From NCBI RefSeq assembly GCF_002197755.1, contig NZ_NHOT01000001.1, positions 248,001-312,000 of the forward strand: DNA of 64,000 bases, in the 5' to 3' direction. The stretch is from Pedobacter sp. AJM (GTDB taxonomy: Bacteria > Bacteroidota > Bacteroidia > Sphingobacteriales > Sphingobacteriaceae). Positions 45,175 to 52,706 of this stretch are shown here, piece after piece. Each line of letters opens with the position of its first letter. Within the stretch, counting starts at the first letter, position 1. The translations under genes were made by a program, and so were the position numbers. The notes beneath the pieces are model-generated. The model saw only the letters and a program-made list of their open reading frames with translations. It made no database searches and had not been told where the DNA came from.

Positions 45175-45339
45175 GTGCTGGTTGTTTCCCAAATCGAGGT
45201 TATTAAGGCTTTTCAGCCTGCATACCCTTGTTCGTTTTGGGAATGCAATATTAGGGCTTTTAAATTATTTATGCAATATTTGCAGTGAAAAATTTTTAAA
45301 AAAATTCAAATAAAAATATATGAGCCTGATAATCATAGG
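45097..45339. repeat. Border repeat S, copy 1 (243 bp: tRNA-Asn, spacer, first bases of pfkB-type gene)
   Basis: Identical by eye to 45696-45938 (offset 599). It runs from the tRNA-Asn through the GCTGGTTGTTTCCCAAATCG spacer and ends with ATGAGCCTGATAATCATAGG, the first 20 bases of the pfkB-type gene, after which sequence switches to border repeat R copy 2. It is a duplication with a junction inside the kinase gene's 5' end. Confidence 0.9.
45101..45174 (-). tRNA. tRNA-Asn(GTT), copy 1
   Basis: On the minus strand the 74-base sequence starts TCCTTCTTAGCTCAGCTGGT and folds as a cloverleaf: acceptor TCCTTCT/AGAGGGA, D-stem GCTC/GAGC, anticodon stem TCTGA/TCAGA with loop CTGTTAA (anticodon GTT), T-stem GCTGG/CCAGC with TTCGAGC. 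The discriminator is G and CCA is not encoded. The anticodon decodes AAC/AAU (Asn). A terminator hairpin follows it on the minus strand. Confidence 0.97.
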
Positions 45340-45343
45340 AAAA

Positions 45344-45610
45344 AACGGGATTTTTCTTGTTAAATATTTGTAGAATATTTTCGTCAAGTTCAGCAATTTT
45401 TGCTGTTGAACTCGATGGAAAATGGCGATTGAAAAATTTTCTGGAGGTAGGATACTTCCTATTATGAAAATAAAAAACCCCATCCTATTAGCTAGAAATG
45501 GGGTTTTTATGTGATTTTCAGACTTAAAAATCTTTGCTCCCTCTGCTGGGCTCGAACCAGCGACCCTCTGATTAACAGTCAGATGCTCTAACCAGCTGAG
45601 CTAAGAAGGA
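45344..45610. repeat. Border repeat R, copy 2
   Basis: Second copy of 44908-45174, 436 bp away, with the same hairpins, terminator and tRNA-Asn. It starts four bases after the truncated kinase-gene copy. Confidence 0.85.
45537..45610 (-). tRNA. tRNA-Asn(GTT), copy 2
   Basis: Same 74-base sequence and fold as copy 1. It has its own imperfect terminator at about 45478-45510. The upstream flank (plus-strand 45611 onward, ATATTTATTCTGG) differs from that of copies 1 and 3. Confidence 0.97.
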
Positions 45611-45667
45611 ATATTTATTCTGGTTGGTACTGTATGTTTTGCTAAAATCATTTAGCAAGTTTGTCAT

Positions 45668-45697
45668 AAAAAATCCCCACATTACTGTGAGGATTTT
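45668..45697 (-). terminator. Terminator of tRNA-Asn copy 3
   Basis: Read on the minus strand, AAAATCCTCAC and GTGGGGATTTTTT form a hairpin directly after the tRNA 3' end. Its sequence differs from the terminator of copies 1 and 2, suggesting that copy 3 is ancestrally distinct. Confidence 0.75.
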
Positions 45698-45699
45698 TG

Positions 45700-45773
45700 C
45701 TCCCTCTGCTGGGCTCGAACCAGCGACCCTCTGATTAACAGTCAGATGCTCTAACCAGCTGAGCTAAGAAGGA
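45700..45773 (-). tRNA. tRNA-Asn(GTT), copy 3
   Basis: Same 74-base sequence and fold as copies 1 and 2. Its 5' flank (plus-strand side) is the spacer leading to the pfkB-type gene. Confidence 0.97.
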
Positions 45774-45918
45774 GTGCTGGTTGTTTCCCAAATCGAGGTT
45801 ATTAAGGCTTTTCAGCCTGCATACCCTTGTTCGTTTTGGGAATGCAATATTAGGGCTTTTAAATTATTTATGCAATATTTGCAGTGAAAAATTTTTAAAA
45901 AAATTCAAATAAAAATAT

Positions 45919-46839
45919 ATGAGCCTGATAATCATAGGTACTGTAGCGTTCGATGCTATTGAAACGCCATTCGGAAAAACAGATAAAATTGTTGGTGGCG
46001 CTGCAACTTACGCCAGTTTAGCTGCATCTTACTTCTATAATCAAGCAAAAATTGTCGCTGTTGTAGGTGATGACTTCGGAAAAGAAAATATTGAGATCCT
46101 TACGCAGCATGGCATAGATACGGAAGGCTTACAAATTAAAACCGGCGAAAAATCGTTCTTTTGGAGTGGAAAATATCATAACGATATGAACAGTCGCGAC
46201 ACCTTAATAACCGAACTTAATGTTTTGGAACATTTCGACCCTATTATTCCGGAAAGCTACCAGAACTGCGAATTTTTAATGTTAGGCAACCTGACGCCAC
46301 AAGTACAGCAAACCGTGATTAAACGCCTTAAAAACCGCCCTAAACTCATTGTAATGGACACCATGAACTTTTGGATGGACATTATGATGGATGACCTGCT
46401 GGAGACCATTAAAATGGTGGATGTTTTAACCATTAATGATGCAGAGGCACGTCAGCTTTCCGGCGAATATTCACTGGTTAAAGCCGCTAAAAAAATCCTG
46501 ACCATGGGGCCAAAATATTTAATCATCAAAAAAGGTGAGCATGGTGCATTGTTATTTCATGAAAATCAGATTTTCTCAGCACCGGCATTACCTTTGGCAG
46601 AAGTTTTCGATCCGACTGGCGCAGGCGATACTTTCGCAGGCGGATTTATTGGTTACCTGGCTAAAGTGGGTACCATTAATTTTAACAACATGAAAAATGC
46701 CATTATTTATGGATCAGCACTTGCTTCATTCTGTGTAGAAAAATTTGGAACGGAAAGGTTATTAAATTTAACAGATCAAGAGGTTGCAGATAGAATCCAG
46801 GAGTTTGTTAACCTGAGTGCTTTCACTATCGAAGCTTAA
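45919..46839 (+). CDS. PfkB family carbohydrate kinase
   Basis: The 306-residue protein has the ribokinase fold. GGAATYAS (residues 27-34) is near the N-terminus, a sugar-binding region follows, and the C-terminal signature DPTGAGDTFAGGF starts at residue 231 with catalytic base D237. It phosphorylates a sugar or nucleoside with ATP; the substrate cannot be told from sequence. The first 20 bases of the gene are duplicated 599 bp upstream together with a tRNA-Asn, so the 5' region has been rearranged while the frame stays intact. Confidence 0.92.
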   Translation: MSLIIIGTVAFDAIETPFGKTDKIVGGAATYASLAASYFYNQAKIVAVVGDDFGKENIEILTQHGIDTEGLQIKTGEKSFFWSGKYHNDMNSRDTLITELNVLEHFDPIIPESYQNCEFLMLGNLTPQVQQTVIKRLKNRPKLIVMDTMNFWMDIMMDDLLETIKMVDVLTINDAEARQLSGEYSLVKAAKKILTMGPKYLIIKKGEHGALLFHENQIFSAPALPLAEVFDPTGAGDTFAGGFIGYLAKVGTINFNNMKNAIIYGSALASFCVEKFGTERLLNLTDQEVADRIQEFVNLSAFTIEA

Positions 46840-46880
46840 ATTTATTAAATAGCAATCAAAATTTCCAGTCTTTAATTATT

Positions 46881-46921
46881 GCTGCAGACTTGCAAATCTT
46901 GATGATTTGTACATCTGCGGC
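46881..46921. terminator. Hairpin between convergent kinase and cytochrome b5-like genes
   Basis: GCTGCAGA and TGCAAATC at 46881-46898 pair with GATTTGTACA and TCTGCGGC at 46904-46921 with two or three mismatches. It lies between two stop codons and can serve both strands, although T runs are short. Confidence 0.5.
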
Positions 46922-46929
46922 ATTCTTAT

Positions 46930-47163
46930 TTATATCATTCTTGCAACAGGAGTGAATTTCTCAAAAACCGCTTCTGTATGAGGTGCATCTGGCAACTCAT
47001 CAGTAAGGTCCTGCCCTGCCCAATGTTCGTAATGCTTACCGTTACGCCACAAGCGACTATCAGTCATATCATAAATAAACCCCTTATAAGCCACCCAGAT
47101 CTGAGGTTTATCCTGTCCGTTCCGCAAAGCCAATTGCTGCTTGGTGTACACTGGCAATTCCAT
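46930..47163 (-). CDS. Cytochrome b5-like heme-binding domain protein
   Basis: The 77-residue protein is a minimal cytochrome b5-type domain: YTKQQLALRNGQDKPQIWVAYKGFIYDMTDS, then a heme-ligand region GKHYEHWAGQDLTDELPDAPHTE. The classical HPGG is replaced by a HYEHWAG sequence, as in the short prokaryotic and steroid-binding-like members. No membrane segment or signal is present. Its start codon overlaps the lycopene cyclase stop by one base (TAATG), so the two are translationally coupled. It may pass electrons to a carotenoid-modifying enzyme such as CrtZ, but this is inference from position only. Confidence 0.85.
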   Translation of the reverse strand: MELPVYTKQQLALRNGQDKPQIWVAYKGFIYDMTDSRLWRNGKHYEHWAGQDLTDELPDAPHTEAVFEKFTPVARMI

Positions 47164-47843
47164 TATTTTATCGCCCTATTTTTAAACCATTCGTATAAAT
47201 AAATATTCATTAATAATAAGCTCATTAAATAGAAGTGATCTTCAAAAGGAATTGTACCTACCCTAAAACTTAAGTTTTCTTTGTTGTTGTAGATCACTAC
47301 AGGTATTGCTGTTAAAAATCCATTTACAATGTAAAATGGAATCAAGGCTACAAGGTAGGCCCTGTAAAACCGATACATAAAACGAAGCTTTGTATTAATA
47401 TATTCTACGTAGGCCAGCACAACAAATAAAAACCCAAAATTAATAACTGTATACCAATAGCGGTAACCAAAGAAAAGAATGGCGATACATAAGCCCAGAA
47501 AAAGGTTGCTCAGCGCCAGGCTATATCTTTGTAAACCATTTTTAGGGAAATAAACATTTAGGCATTCGTAAATAAAAACACAGGCATAGGGCACTGTTAA
47601 GAAAAACAGCATTTCTTCAAGAGGCAAACCCCACAAATTGATGCCTGTAATGTAATCCGGATTAAAAGACCATACATTCAATTTTACAAAGAGTAAATCC
47701 CAGATCAGAAAAACAATCACGGTAATTAATATCGCCGGCACAATGAATTTCCACTTACTGAAAAAATGAACCTTCTTATCAAATGACAATACCAGAGGGA
47801 AGAAAATTACAGCAATATTGATGAGTAAATAGGTATAATTCAT
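47163..47843 (-). CDS. Lycopene cyclase, CrtYcd (heterodimer-fused) type
   Basis: The 226-residue integral membrane protein has six or seven hydrophobic segments. The cyclase signature LPLEEMLFFLTVPYACVFI (PxEExxFF) is present, preceded by LNVWSFNPDYITGINLWG, and the second half repeats the fold (YLVALIPFYIVNGFLTAIPVV). It cyclises both ends of lycopene to beta-carotene in the inner membrane. This type is found in Bacteroidota, actinobacteria and archaea and is unrelated to CrtY/CrtL. The start codon directly abuts the upstream gene's stop. Confidence 0.92.
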   Translation of the reverse strand: MNYTYLLINIAVIFFPLVLSFDKKVHFFSKWKFIVPAILITVIVFLIWDLLFVKLNVWSFNPDYITGINLWGLPLEEMLFFLTVPYACVFIYECLNVYFPKNGLQRYSLALSNLFLGLCIAILFFGYRYWYTVINFGFLFVVLAYVEYINTKLRFMYRFYRAYLVALIPFYIVNGFLTAIPVVIYNNKENLSFRVGTIPFEDHFYLMSLLLMNIYLYEWFKNRAIK

Positions 47844-48374
47844 TTAAACATATTTTTTTAGGACTTTAACTTCTTCAGGCGTACAACGTTTGCTTTCGAC
47901 CATAAACTTAGCTACATTTTTAATCAGGGCCTGATCAGCGCTGCCAAAATTACCATGCTGATAGTGCTTAACAATTTGTTTGCGGTCTATGCTCAAATTT
48001 TTACTAAACCCCAGGAAAGATGGGGTAAAGTGTTCAATAGAAAAACGCATGAAGCGAATTTCCAGGTTTTCTTTATCCATATTAACCGCTTGTTGCATGG
48101 CTTTCTGCGAGGCCTTTACATACTTTATCTTATTATACGGGCTCCAGGCATGTTTTGCTTTTAGTGCTTCCAGCGTTCCGAGATAGGCCGTTGTTAAAGC
48201 CGTTTTACCACTTAACTTATTTAGTTTAACAAATAAAGAATCGGTTAATTTGGAATCATCTACTGCCTTTACCAGGTCGTTCTTAAGTGCTGAAAGTTCT
48301 TTGGGAGATAACTGTGCATAACAAAGGTTTACGCTAATGGTAAATAGAAGAATTAAAAATCGAATTTTTGACAT
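47844..48374 (-). CDS. Secreted protein of unknown function in the carotenoid set
   Basis: From the ATG at 48374 the product has 176 residues with a signal peptide (MSKIRFLILLFTISVNLCYAQ). An earlier ATG at 48422 adds 16 residues and is less likely. The mature part is helical and charged (KLNKLSGKTALTTAYLGTLEALKAKHAWSPYNKIKYVKASQKAMQQAVNMDKENLEIRFMRFSIE), of a kind I recall next to lycopene cyclase in Sphingobacteriaceae. It is divergent from crtI and is the first gene of the three-gene unit with the cyclase and cytochrome b5-like genes. No catalytic motif is seen. Confidence 0.75.
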   Translation of the reverse strand: MSKIRFLILLFTISVNLCYAQLSPKELSALKNDLVKAVDDSKLTDSLFVKLNKLSGKTALTTAYLGTLEALKAKHAWSPYNKIKYVKASQKAMQQAVNMDKENLEIRFMRFSIEHFTPSFLGFSKNLSIDRKQIVKHYQHGNFGSADQALIKNVAKFMVESKRCTPEEVKVLKKYV

Positions 48375-48507
48375 GGTTAGATGCAAATGTAATAAAAGGA
48401 ATGAAAATACATGATCTGACATCGGCGATCAATACTGTGAATTAAAAGAATTGCACTCGCATCATTATTTTCCAAACAAAATCCCATAAAATCCTTTTAT
48501 TTACATC

Positions 48508-49989
48508 ATGGATAAAAAACCGCAGGTTGCAGTTATTGGCGCTGGTTTCGCAGGGCTTTCTGCCGCAGCTTTATTAGCTAAACATGGCTGCGAAGTGACT
48601 GTAATCGAAAAAAATGAGATGGCCGGTGGCAGGGCCAGAACTTGGGAAAAAGATGGATTTACATTCGATATGGGGCCAAGCTGGTATTGGATGCCAGATG
48701 TTTTTGAAAACTTCTATCAATTATTCAATAAAACCACCTCTGATTTTTATGAGCTGAAAAGACTGGACCCTTCCTACAGAATCTATTTCAACAGAGAAGA
48801 CACCCTAAATGTACCCGCCACAATCGAAAAATTGTATGCGCTGTTTGAAGAATTAGAACCCGGAAGCACAAAGAACCTTGAGGTATTCCTGAAGCAGGCG
48901 AAATACAAATATGACGTCGGTATGAATGAATATGTGTTTAAACCGTCACACAGTGTAATGGAATATTTTGATCCCCGGCTGGCCATAAGTGGTATTAAAT
49001 TACAGCTTCTGGGCAATATGCGTAATCATGTTCACCAACTCTTTAAAAATGAAAAACTAAGGAAACTGCTGGAATTTCCGGTATTGTTTCTGGGTGCAAC
49101 ACCCGGGAACACCCCAGCACTATATAGCCTGATGAATTATGCAGACCTTATTATGGGTACATGGTATCCGATGGGCGGAATGCATGAAATCGTTTCGGCT
49201 ATGCAAACCATTGCCGAACAGGAAGGTGTTAAGTTTTTATTTAATACTACTGTATCTAAAATTGAAGTAAAAGGTAAGATTGCGAAAACAATCAAAACCA
49301 ACAAAGGCGATTTGGAGATTGATTATGTTATAGGAAATGCAGATTATAACCATATAGAGCAACATTTACTGGATAAACCTTACCGGAATTACGACAAAAA
49401 ATATTGGGAAAGCCGAACAATGGCCCCCTCAAGCCTGCTCTTTTACATCGCCTTAAATAAAAAACTTAAGAATGTTCTGCATCACAATTTATTTTTCGAC
49501 CAGAATTTTGATCAGCATGCGGAAGAAATATATACTGATCCGCAGTGGCCATCTCAACCATTGTTCTACGCTTGCTGCCCATCTATAACTGATGATCGCG
49601 TGGCTCCGGAAGGCTGTGAAAATCTTTTCTTTCTAATTCCGCTTGCACCAGGTCTGGAAGATAGCGAGTTGAAAAGAGCGGAATACTTTGAAATTCTGGC
49701 AGATAGATTCAGAGACTTGACTGGCAATGAAATCCGGGATGCTATTCTTTTCAAAAGAAGTTACGCTATGAATGATTTCGTAAGTGACTATAATGCTTTC
49801 AAAGGAAATGCTTACGGCCTGGCAAACACATTGAAACAAACTGCTTTTTTAAAACCAAAGATGAAAAGCAAAGTAACAAACATGTTATACACCGGACAAT
49901 TAACGATTCCAGGCCCTGGAGTGCCTCCTGCCATCATATCCGGACAAGTGGTGGCAAAAGAAATAATAAAAAAGCTAAAAAAAGCTTGA
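48508..49989 (+). CDS. crtI: Phytoene desaturase
   Basis: The 493-residue protein has an N-terminal FAD-binding motif VAVIGAGFAGLSAAALLAKHG (residues 8-28) with VIEKNEMAGGRA, the substrate-tunnel segment GPSWYWMPDVFENFY, GTWYPMGGMHEIVSAM, and the C-terminal bacterial-type desaturase signature LTIPGPGVPPAIISGQVVA. It converts phytoene to lycopene by successive desaturations at the membrane. It is transcribed away from the cyclase operon, with only 133 bases between the two starts, so both promoters lie there. Confidence 0.95.
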   Translation: MDKKPQVAVIGAGFAGLSAAALLAKHGCEVTVIEKNEMAGGRARTWEKDGFTFDMGPSWYWMPDVFENFYQLFNKTTSDFYELKRLDPSYRIYFNREDTLNVPATIEKLYALFEELEPGSTKNLEVFLKQAKYKYDVGMNEYVFKPSHSVMEYFDPRLAISGIKLQLLGNMRNHVHQLFKNEKLRKLLEFPVLFLGATPGNTPALYSLMNYADLIMGTWYPMGGMHEIVSAMQTIAEQEGVKFLFNTTVSKIEVKGKIAKTIKTNKGDLEIDYVIGNADYNHIEQHLLDKPYRNYDKKYWESRTMAPSSLLFYIALNKKLKNVLHHNLFFDQNFDQHAEEIYTDPQWPSQPLFYACCPSITDDRVAPEGCENLFFLIPLAPGLEDSELKRAEYFEILADRFRDLTGNEIRDAILFKRSYAMNDFVSDYNAFKGNAYGLANTLKQTAFLKPKMKSKVTNMLYTGQLTIPGPGVPPAIISGQVVAKEIIKKLKKA

Positions 49990-50015
49990 CAAATTTAAAA
50001 TTTCCCTTATCTTTA
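49986..50015 (+). promoter_or_regulatory. Bacteroidota-type promoter at the crtI stop codon
   Basis: TTGAC at 49986-49990 overlaps the crtI stop, and TATCTTTA at 50008-50015 is one base off the TAnnTTTG -7 consensus. The 19-base spacer between TTG and TA is in the accepted range. No gene follows on this strand before a terminator 160 bases on. Confidence 0.45.
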
Positions 50016-50021
50016 TATCCA

Positions 50022-50182
50022 CAAAACAAAAACACTGCTAATAACCTTTTAAACGCAATATTGTTCAGGGTTTGCATTTGTTTCGAAACGAAAGAGAAGG
50101 CGAATTGTTGAAAGTAAACATAAGAATCAACTAACCAAATATATGATAAGCAAATAAGGCCTGGTTTTTCCGGGCCTTTTTG
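50022..50182 (+). ncRNA. Candidate small RNA of about 160 nt between crtI and the sigma factor gene
   Basis: It starts 6-8 bases after the candidate promoter and ends at a strong terminator: AAGGCCTGG at 50156-50164 pairs with CCGGGCCTT at 50170-50178, then TTT. The interior has no plausible reading frame beyond a four-codon ATG-TAA, and includes the palindrome TTTCGAAA near 50091. No match to tmRNA or the signal recognition particle RNA is evident. It could be the crtI 3' UTR instead. Confidence 0.45.
50156..50181 (+). terminator. Terminator of candidate small RNA / crtI
   Basis: Nine-base stem AAGGCCTGG/CCGGGCCTT with a TTTTT loop and trailing T residues. Confidence 0.85.
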
Positions 50183-50302
50183 CTTTTTACCTCACTGACC
50201 GGAAATACATAGCCCCGTTTGTCGAAAATACTTATTTCATTTTCTATTTATTATTTTATTACAAATCATCATATAATAATGATAACGCTCAAAAAACAGG
50301 GC

Positions 50303-50329
50303 AAAAAAAAGTCCCGATTAAATCAGGAC
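50303..50329 (-). terminator. Terminator of the sigma factor gene
   Basis: Read on the minus strand, GTCCTGATT and AATCGGGAC (plus-strand 50311-50329, one mismatch) form a stem followed by eight T residues (plus-strand A run 50303-50310). Confidence 0.75.
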
Positions 50330-50352
50330 CTTAGTTTTTAAGTAGATGTATC

Positions 50353-50883
50353 TTAAGCCATTTCTGCAATGGCAATATCTTTAGAATATGTTTTTAAATA
50401 TTTTTTAAGAATACCCCTCGCTACGTGAATACGGGTTTTTACAGTTCCGATTGGAATCTCCAGCATATCTGCGATTTCATGATATTTATATCCTTCAAAA
50501 TAACGGATAAACGGAATATAATATTCCTGAGGCAATTGAGAAAGTGCTTTATCAATATCACCCAATACAAATTTACTTTCAGCCTGATTTTTAGTTGCAC
50601 TATAAGAAAGGTTTGCGGAAGAAATATCCTCACTTTGCGTGATTAAAGTATTTGTTTTAACCAAACGGCGATAATTATTGATGAAGGTGTTTTTCATGAT
50701 GGTAAATAACCAGCCTTTTAAATTCGTACCTTCTTTAAACTTATTGTAGTAAGTTATCGCCTTAAGCATCGTATCCTGAACAAGATCATTAGCATCTTCG
50801 GCATCTTTTGTAAAATTTAAAGCGTATGATCTAAGTGAAACAGCGTGATGGTTAACCAGATGGTTGAATTCAAATTTTGTCAT
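50353..50883 (-). CDS. ECF-type RNA polymerase sigma factor
   Basis: From the ATG at 50883 the product has 176 residues; an in-frame ATG at 50970 would add 29 hydrophobic residues unlike the family. Sigma region 2 is DAEDANDLVQDTMLKAITYYNKF with GWLFTIMKNTFINNYRR, and region 4 is EGYKYHEIADMLEIPIGTVKTRIHVARGILKKYL. No anti-sigma factor is adjacent. Members of this small group in Sphingobacteriaceae sit near carotenoid genes and may respond to light or oxidants, but I cannot show that here. Two TAnnTTTG-like elements (plus-strand CAAACTTA 50943-50950 and CAAAAATA 50955-50962) precede the start. Confidence 0.9.
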   Translation of the reverse strand: MTKFEFNHLVNHHAVSLRSYALNFTKDAEDANDLVQDTMLKAITYYNKFKEGTNLKGWLFTIMKNTFINNYRRLVKTNTLITQSEDISSANLSYSATKNQAESKFVLGDIDKALSQLPQEYYIPFIRYFEGYKYHEIADMLEIPIGTVKTRIHVARGILKKYLKTYSKDIAIAEMA

Positions 50884-51009
50884 GATATATAGCTTTAGGA
50901 GATTAAATAAAATGAATTGATGTTCATTTATAATATTATAATCAAACTTAATACCAAAAATAACTGGCACGGCAATATCCTCATTCAGCCTTAGTCAGGC
51001 GAGTTTTCG

Positions 51010-52026
51010 TCACAGAATATTTACTTCACGTTCAAGAGTGACTCCAAAAGTGGACTTTACACTGTCTATTATCTGTTCAGATAACTGATACACTTCCGTG
51101 CCAGAAGCATGTCCATGGTTAACTAAAACTAAAGCCTGGTTTTTCCAGGTACCGGTTTGACCAATTTTTTTGCCTTTCCAACCACATTGTTCAATTAACC
51201 ATCCTGCAGCAAGTTTAATTTTATCATCTACAGTAGGATAATGCACCACATCAGGATGCTTGGCTACCACATCGGCAAATTCATACTTTTCTATTACTGG
51301 ATTTTTGAAAAAACTTCCGGCATTGCCAATTGTGGAAGGATCCGGCAGTTTACTCACCCGAATGTGTGCAACAGCAGCTGAAACATCTGCTATACCAGGA
51401 TTTTCAATGCCACGATGATGAAGCTCAGTCTCTATGGCACCGTAACTGGTATTTAACACTGCTTTTAATGATAAACGGAAAGTAACTTTGGTAATAATGT
51501 ACTGCCCTTTAAATGCACCTTTGAAAACACTTTCGCGGTAACCAAACTGGCAATCATCAAAATGAAAGGTTTTGATCTGACCGCTTTTAATTTCAAAAGC
51601 AATACAACTTTCAAATACATCTTTCAGTTCCACGCCATATGCACCAATATTTTGAATAGGTGATGCCCCAACAGTTCCTGGGATTAAACTCAGGTTTTCA
51701 ACACCTGCAAAATGGTTTGCAACACAATAATTCACAAAATCATTCCAAACTTCTCCAGCTCCTGCCGTTACCAACACCTGATCTCCCTCATTTTTTGATT
51801 CGATCCCCTTGATACTCATTTTCACCACTAAGCCATCAAAATCCTGCGTAAACAGCATATTGCTTCCACCGCCAACAATTAATCGTTTTTGATTACTAAA
51901 AAGTGGGTTTTGAAACAATTCCTTCAAATCACTTTCTGTTTCTATTTCAGTAAAATAGCGTGCGTTAACATCAATAGCGAATGAGTTATAAGGCTTTAAT
52001 GAAATATTTTCCAAAATCTGAGGCAT
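51010..52026 (-). CDS. murB: UDP-N-acetylenolpyruvoylglucosamine reductase
   Basis: The 338-residue protein makes UDP-MurNAc from its enolpyruvyl precursor using NADPH and FAD in the cytoplasm. Seen: VGGGSN (residues 51-56), IPGTVGASPIQNIGAYG (115-131), RESVFK, and catalytic S238 in GSFFKNP. A long domain 3 with the Tyr loop marks it as a type I (E. coli-like) MurB rather than the shorter type II. The ATG at 52026 directly precedes the family N-terminus LENISLKPYNSF. It is not in an obvious cell-wall operon. Confidence 0.95.
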   Translation of the reverse strand: MPQILENISLKPYNSFAIDVNARYFTEIETESDLKELFQNPLFSNQKRLIVGGGSNMLFTQDFDGLVVKMSIKGIESKNEGDQVLVTAGAGEVWNDFVNYCVANHFAGVENLSLIPGTVGASPIQNIGAYGVELKDVFESCIAFEIKSGQIKTFHFDDCQFGYRESVFKGAFKGQYIITKVTFRLSLKAVLNTSYGAIETELHHRGIENPGIADVSAAVAHIRVSKLPDPSTIGNAGSFFKNPVIEKYEFADVVAKHPDVVHYPTVDDKIKLAAGWLIEQCGWKGKKIGQTGTWKNQALVLVNHGHASGTEVYQLSEQIIDSVKSTFGVTLEREVNIL

Positions 52027-52100
52027 GGTATTGGGTGTTAAGCTGCAAAATTAAAATAAAATTTAACTATGTTAGAAGTGCCCTGATAATAATAAAACAC

Positions 52101-52541
52101 CTATTTCACTAAACTCTTTTTAACAAACAACAATCCAAATGCCTTTCCTTTTTCCTTGCGCTGATTTTTGTGGTGAATTTTATGTGCTTTTCTCACCATT
52201 TGCAAATAAGTATTCTTGCTTTTAAAAGTTTTAAATCTTCTGTGCACAAACCAATCGTGAATTACGAAATAAATGATGCCATACAAAGTAATTCCTAAAC
52301 CAATAAAAAAGCGATAACCATAACTTTTTCGATCCAGATACATGAGGTATAAAGCAAGCGCGGCAAAGAGCAGGGCAAATACATCATTCCACTCTAAAAA
52401 GGAATGCGATTTTTGGTGGTGACTTTTGTGCAGGAACCACAAAGGGCCATGAAATAAGTACTTATGGATAAACCAGGACAAACATTCCATTACAATCAGG
52501 GTAGATAATGTAATTAGAATACCAAATATAACATGCATCAT
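52101..52541 (-). CDS. crtZ: Beta-carotene hydroxylase (fatty acid hydroxylase superfamily)
   Basis: From the ATG pair at 52541/52538 the product has about 146 residues; an upstream ATG at 52577 is possible but less typical. The histidine clusters of the di-iron site are FIHKYLFHGPLWFLHKSHH, HDWFVHRRF and HKIHHKNQ, as in CrtZ, with three hydrophobic segments. It hydroxylates beta-ionone rings to give zeaxanthin via cryptoxanthin, and needs electrons from a partner. It lies 5 kb from crtI and crtY, between murB and a divergent TetR gene. Confidence 0.92.
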   Translation of the reverse strand: MMHVIFGILITLSTLIVMECLSWFIHKYLFHGPLWFLHKSHHQKSHSFLEWNDVFALLFAALALYLMYLDRKSYGYRFFIGLGITLYGIIYFVIHDWFVHRRFKTFKSKNTYLQMVRKAHKIHHKNQRKEKGKAFGLLFVKKSLVK

Positions 52542-52660
52542 TCTTAAGTTATTGGTTTGTAAAGATATATAAATCATTTAAAACGAGAATTGATTGTCAT
52601 CCATGCGTCAGTTGTTAATTCAAATTTTAGCCTGCTGATTAAGAAATGAAAATTTAAATC

Positions 52661-52668
52661 TAACTTTG
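52661..52668 (+). promoter_or_regulatory. Candidate -7 element of the TetR gene
   Basis: TAACTTTG matches TAnnTTTG exactly and lies 38 bases before the TetR start codon. A -33 TTTG element is not clear at the expected distance. Confidence 0.45.
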
Positions 52669-52706
52669 ACTAAAATATTAAAAAAGTCAGAAAGTAGAAA
52701 AGTAGA

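Noticed and set aside
44865-45483. Two short minus-strand frames (60 and 72 codons) in the border repeats
   Set aside because: They are the same sequence duplicated, and run through the terminator hairpin. They differ only where the copies join other DNA, which indicates non-coding repeat.
50425-50646. Plus-strand frame within the sigma factor gene
   Set aside because: Antisense to sigma region 2 and 4 coding sequence, whose motifs are unambiguous.
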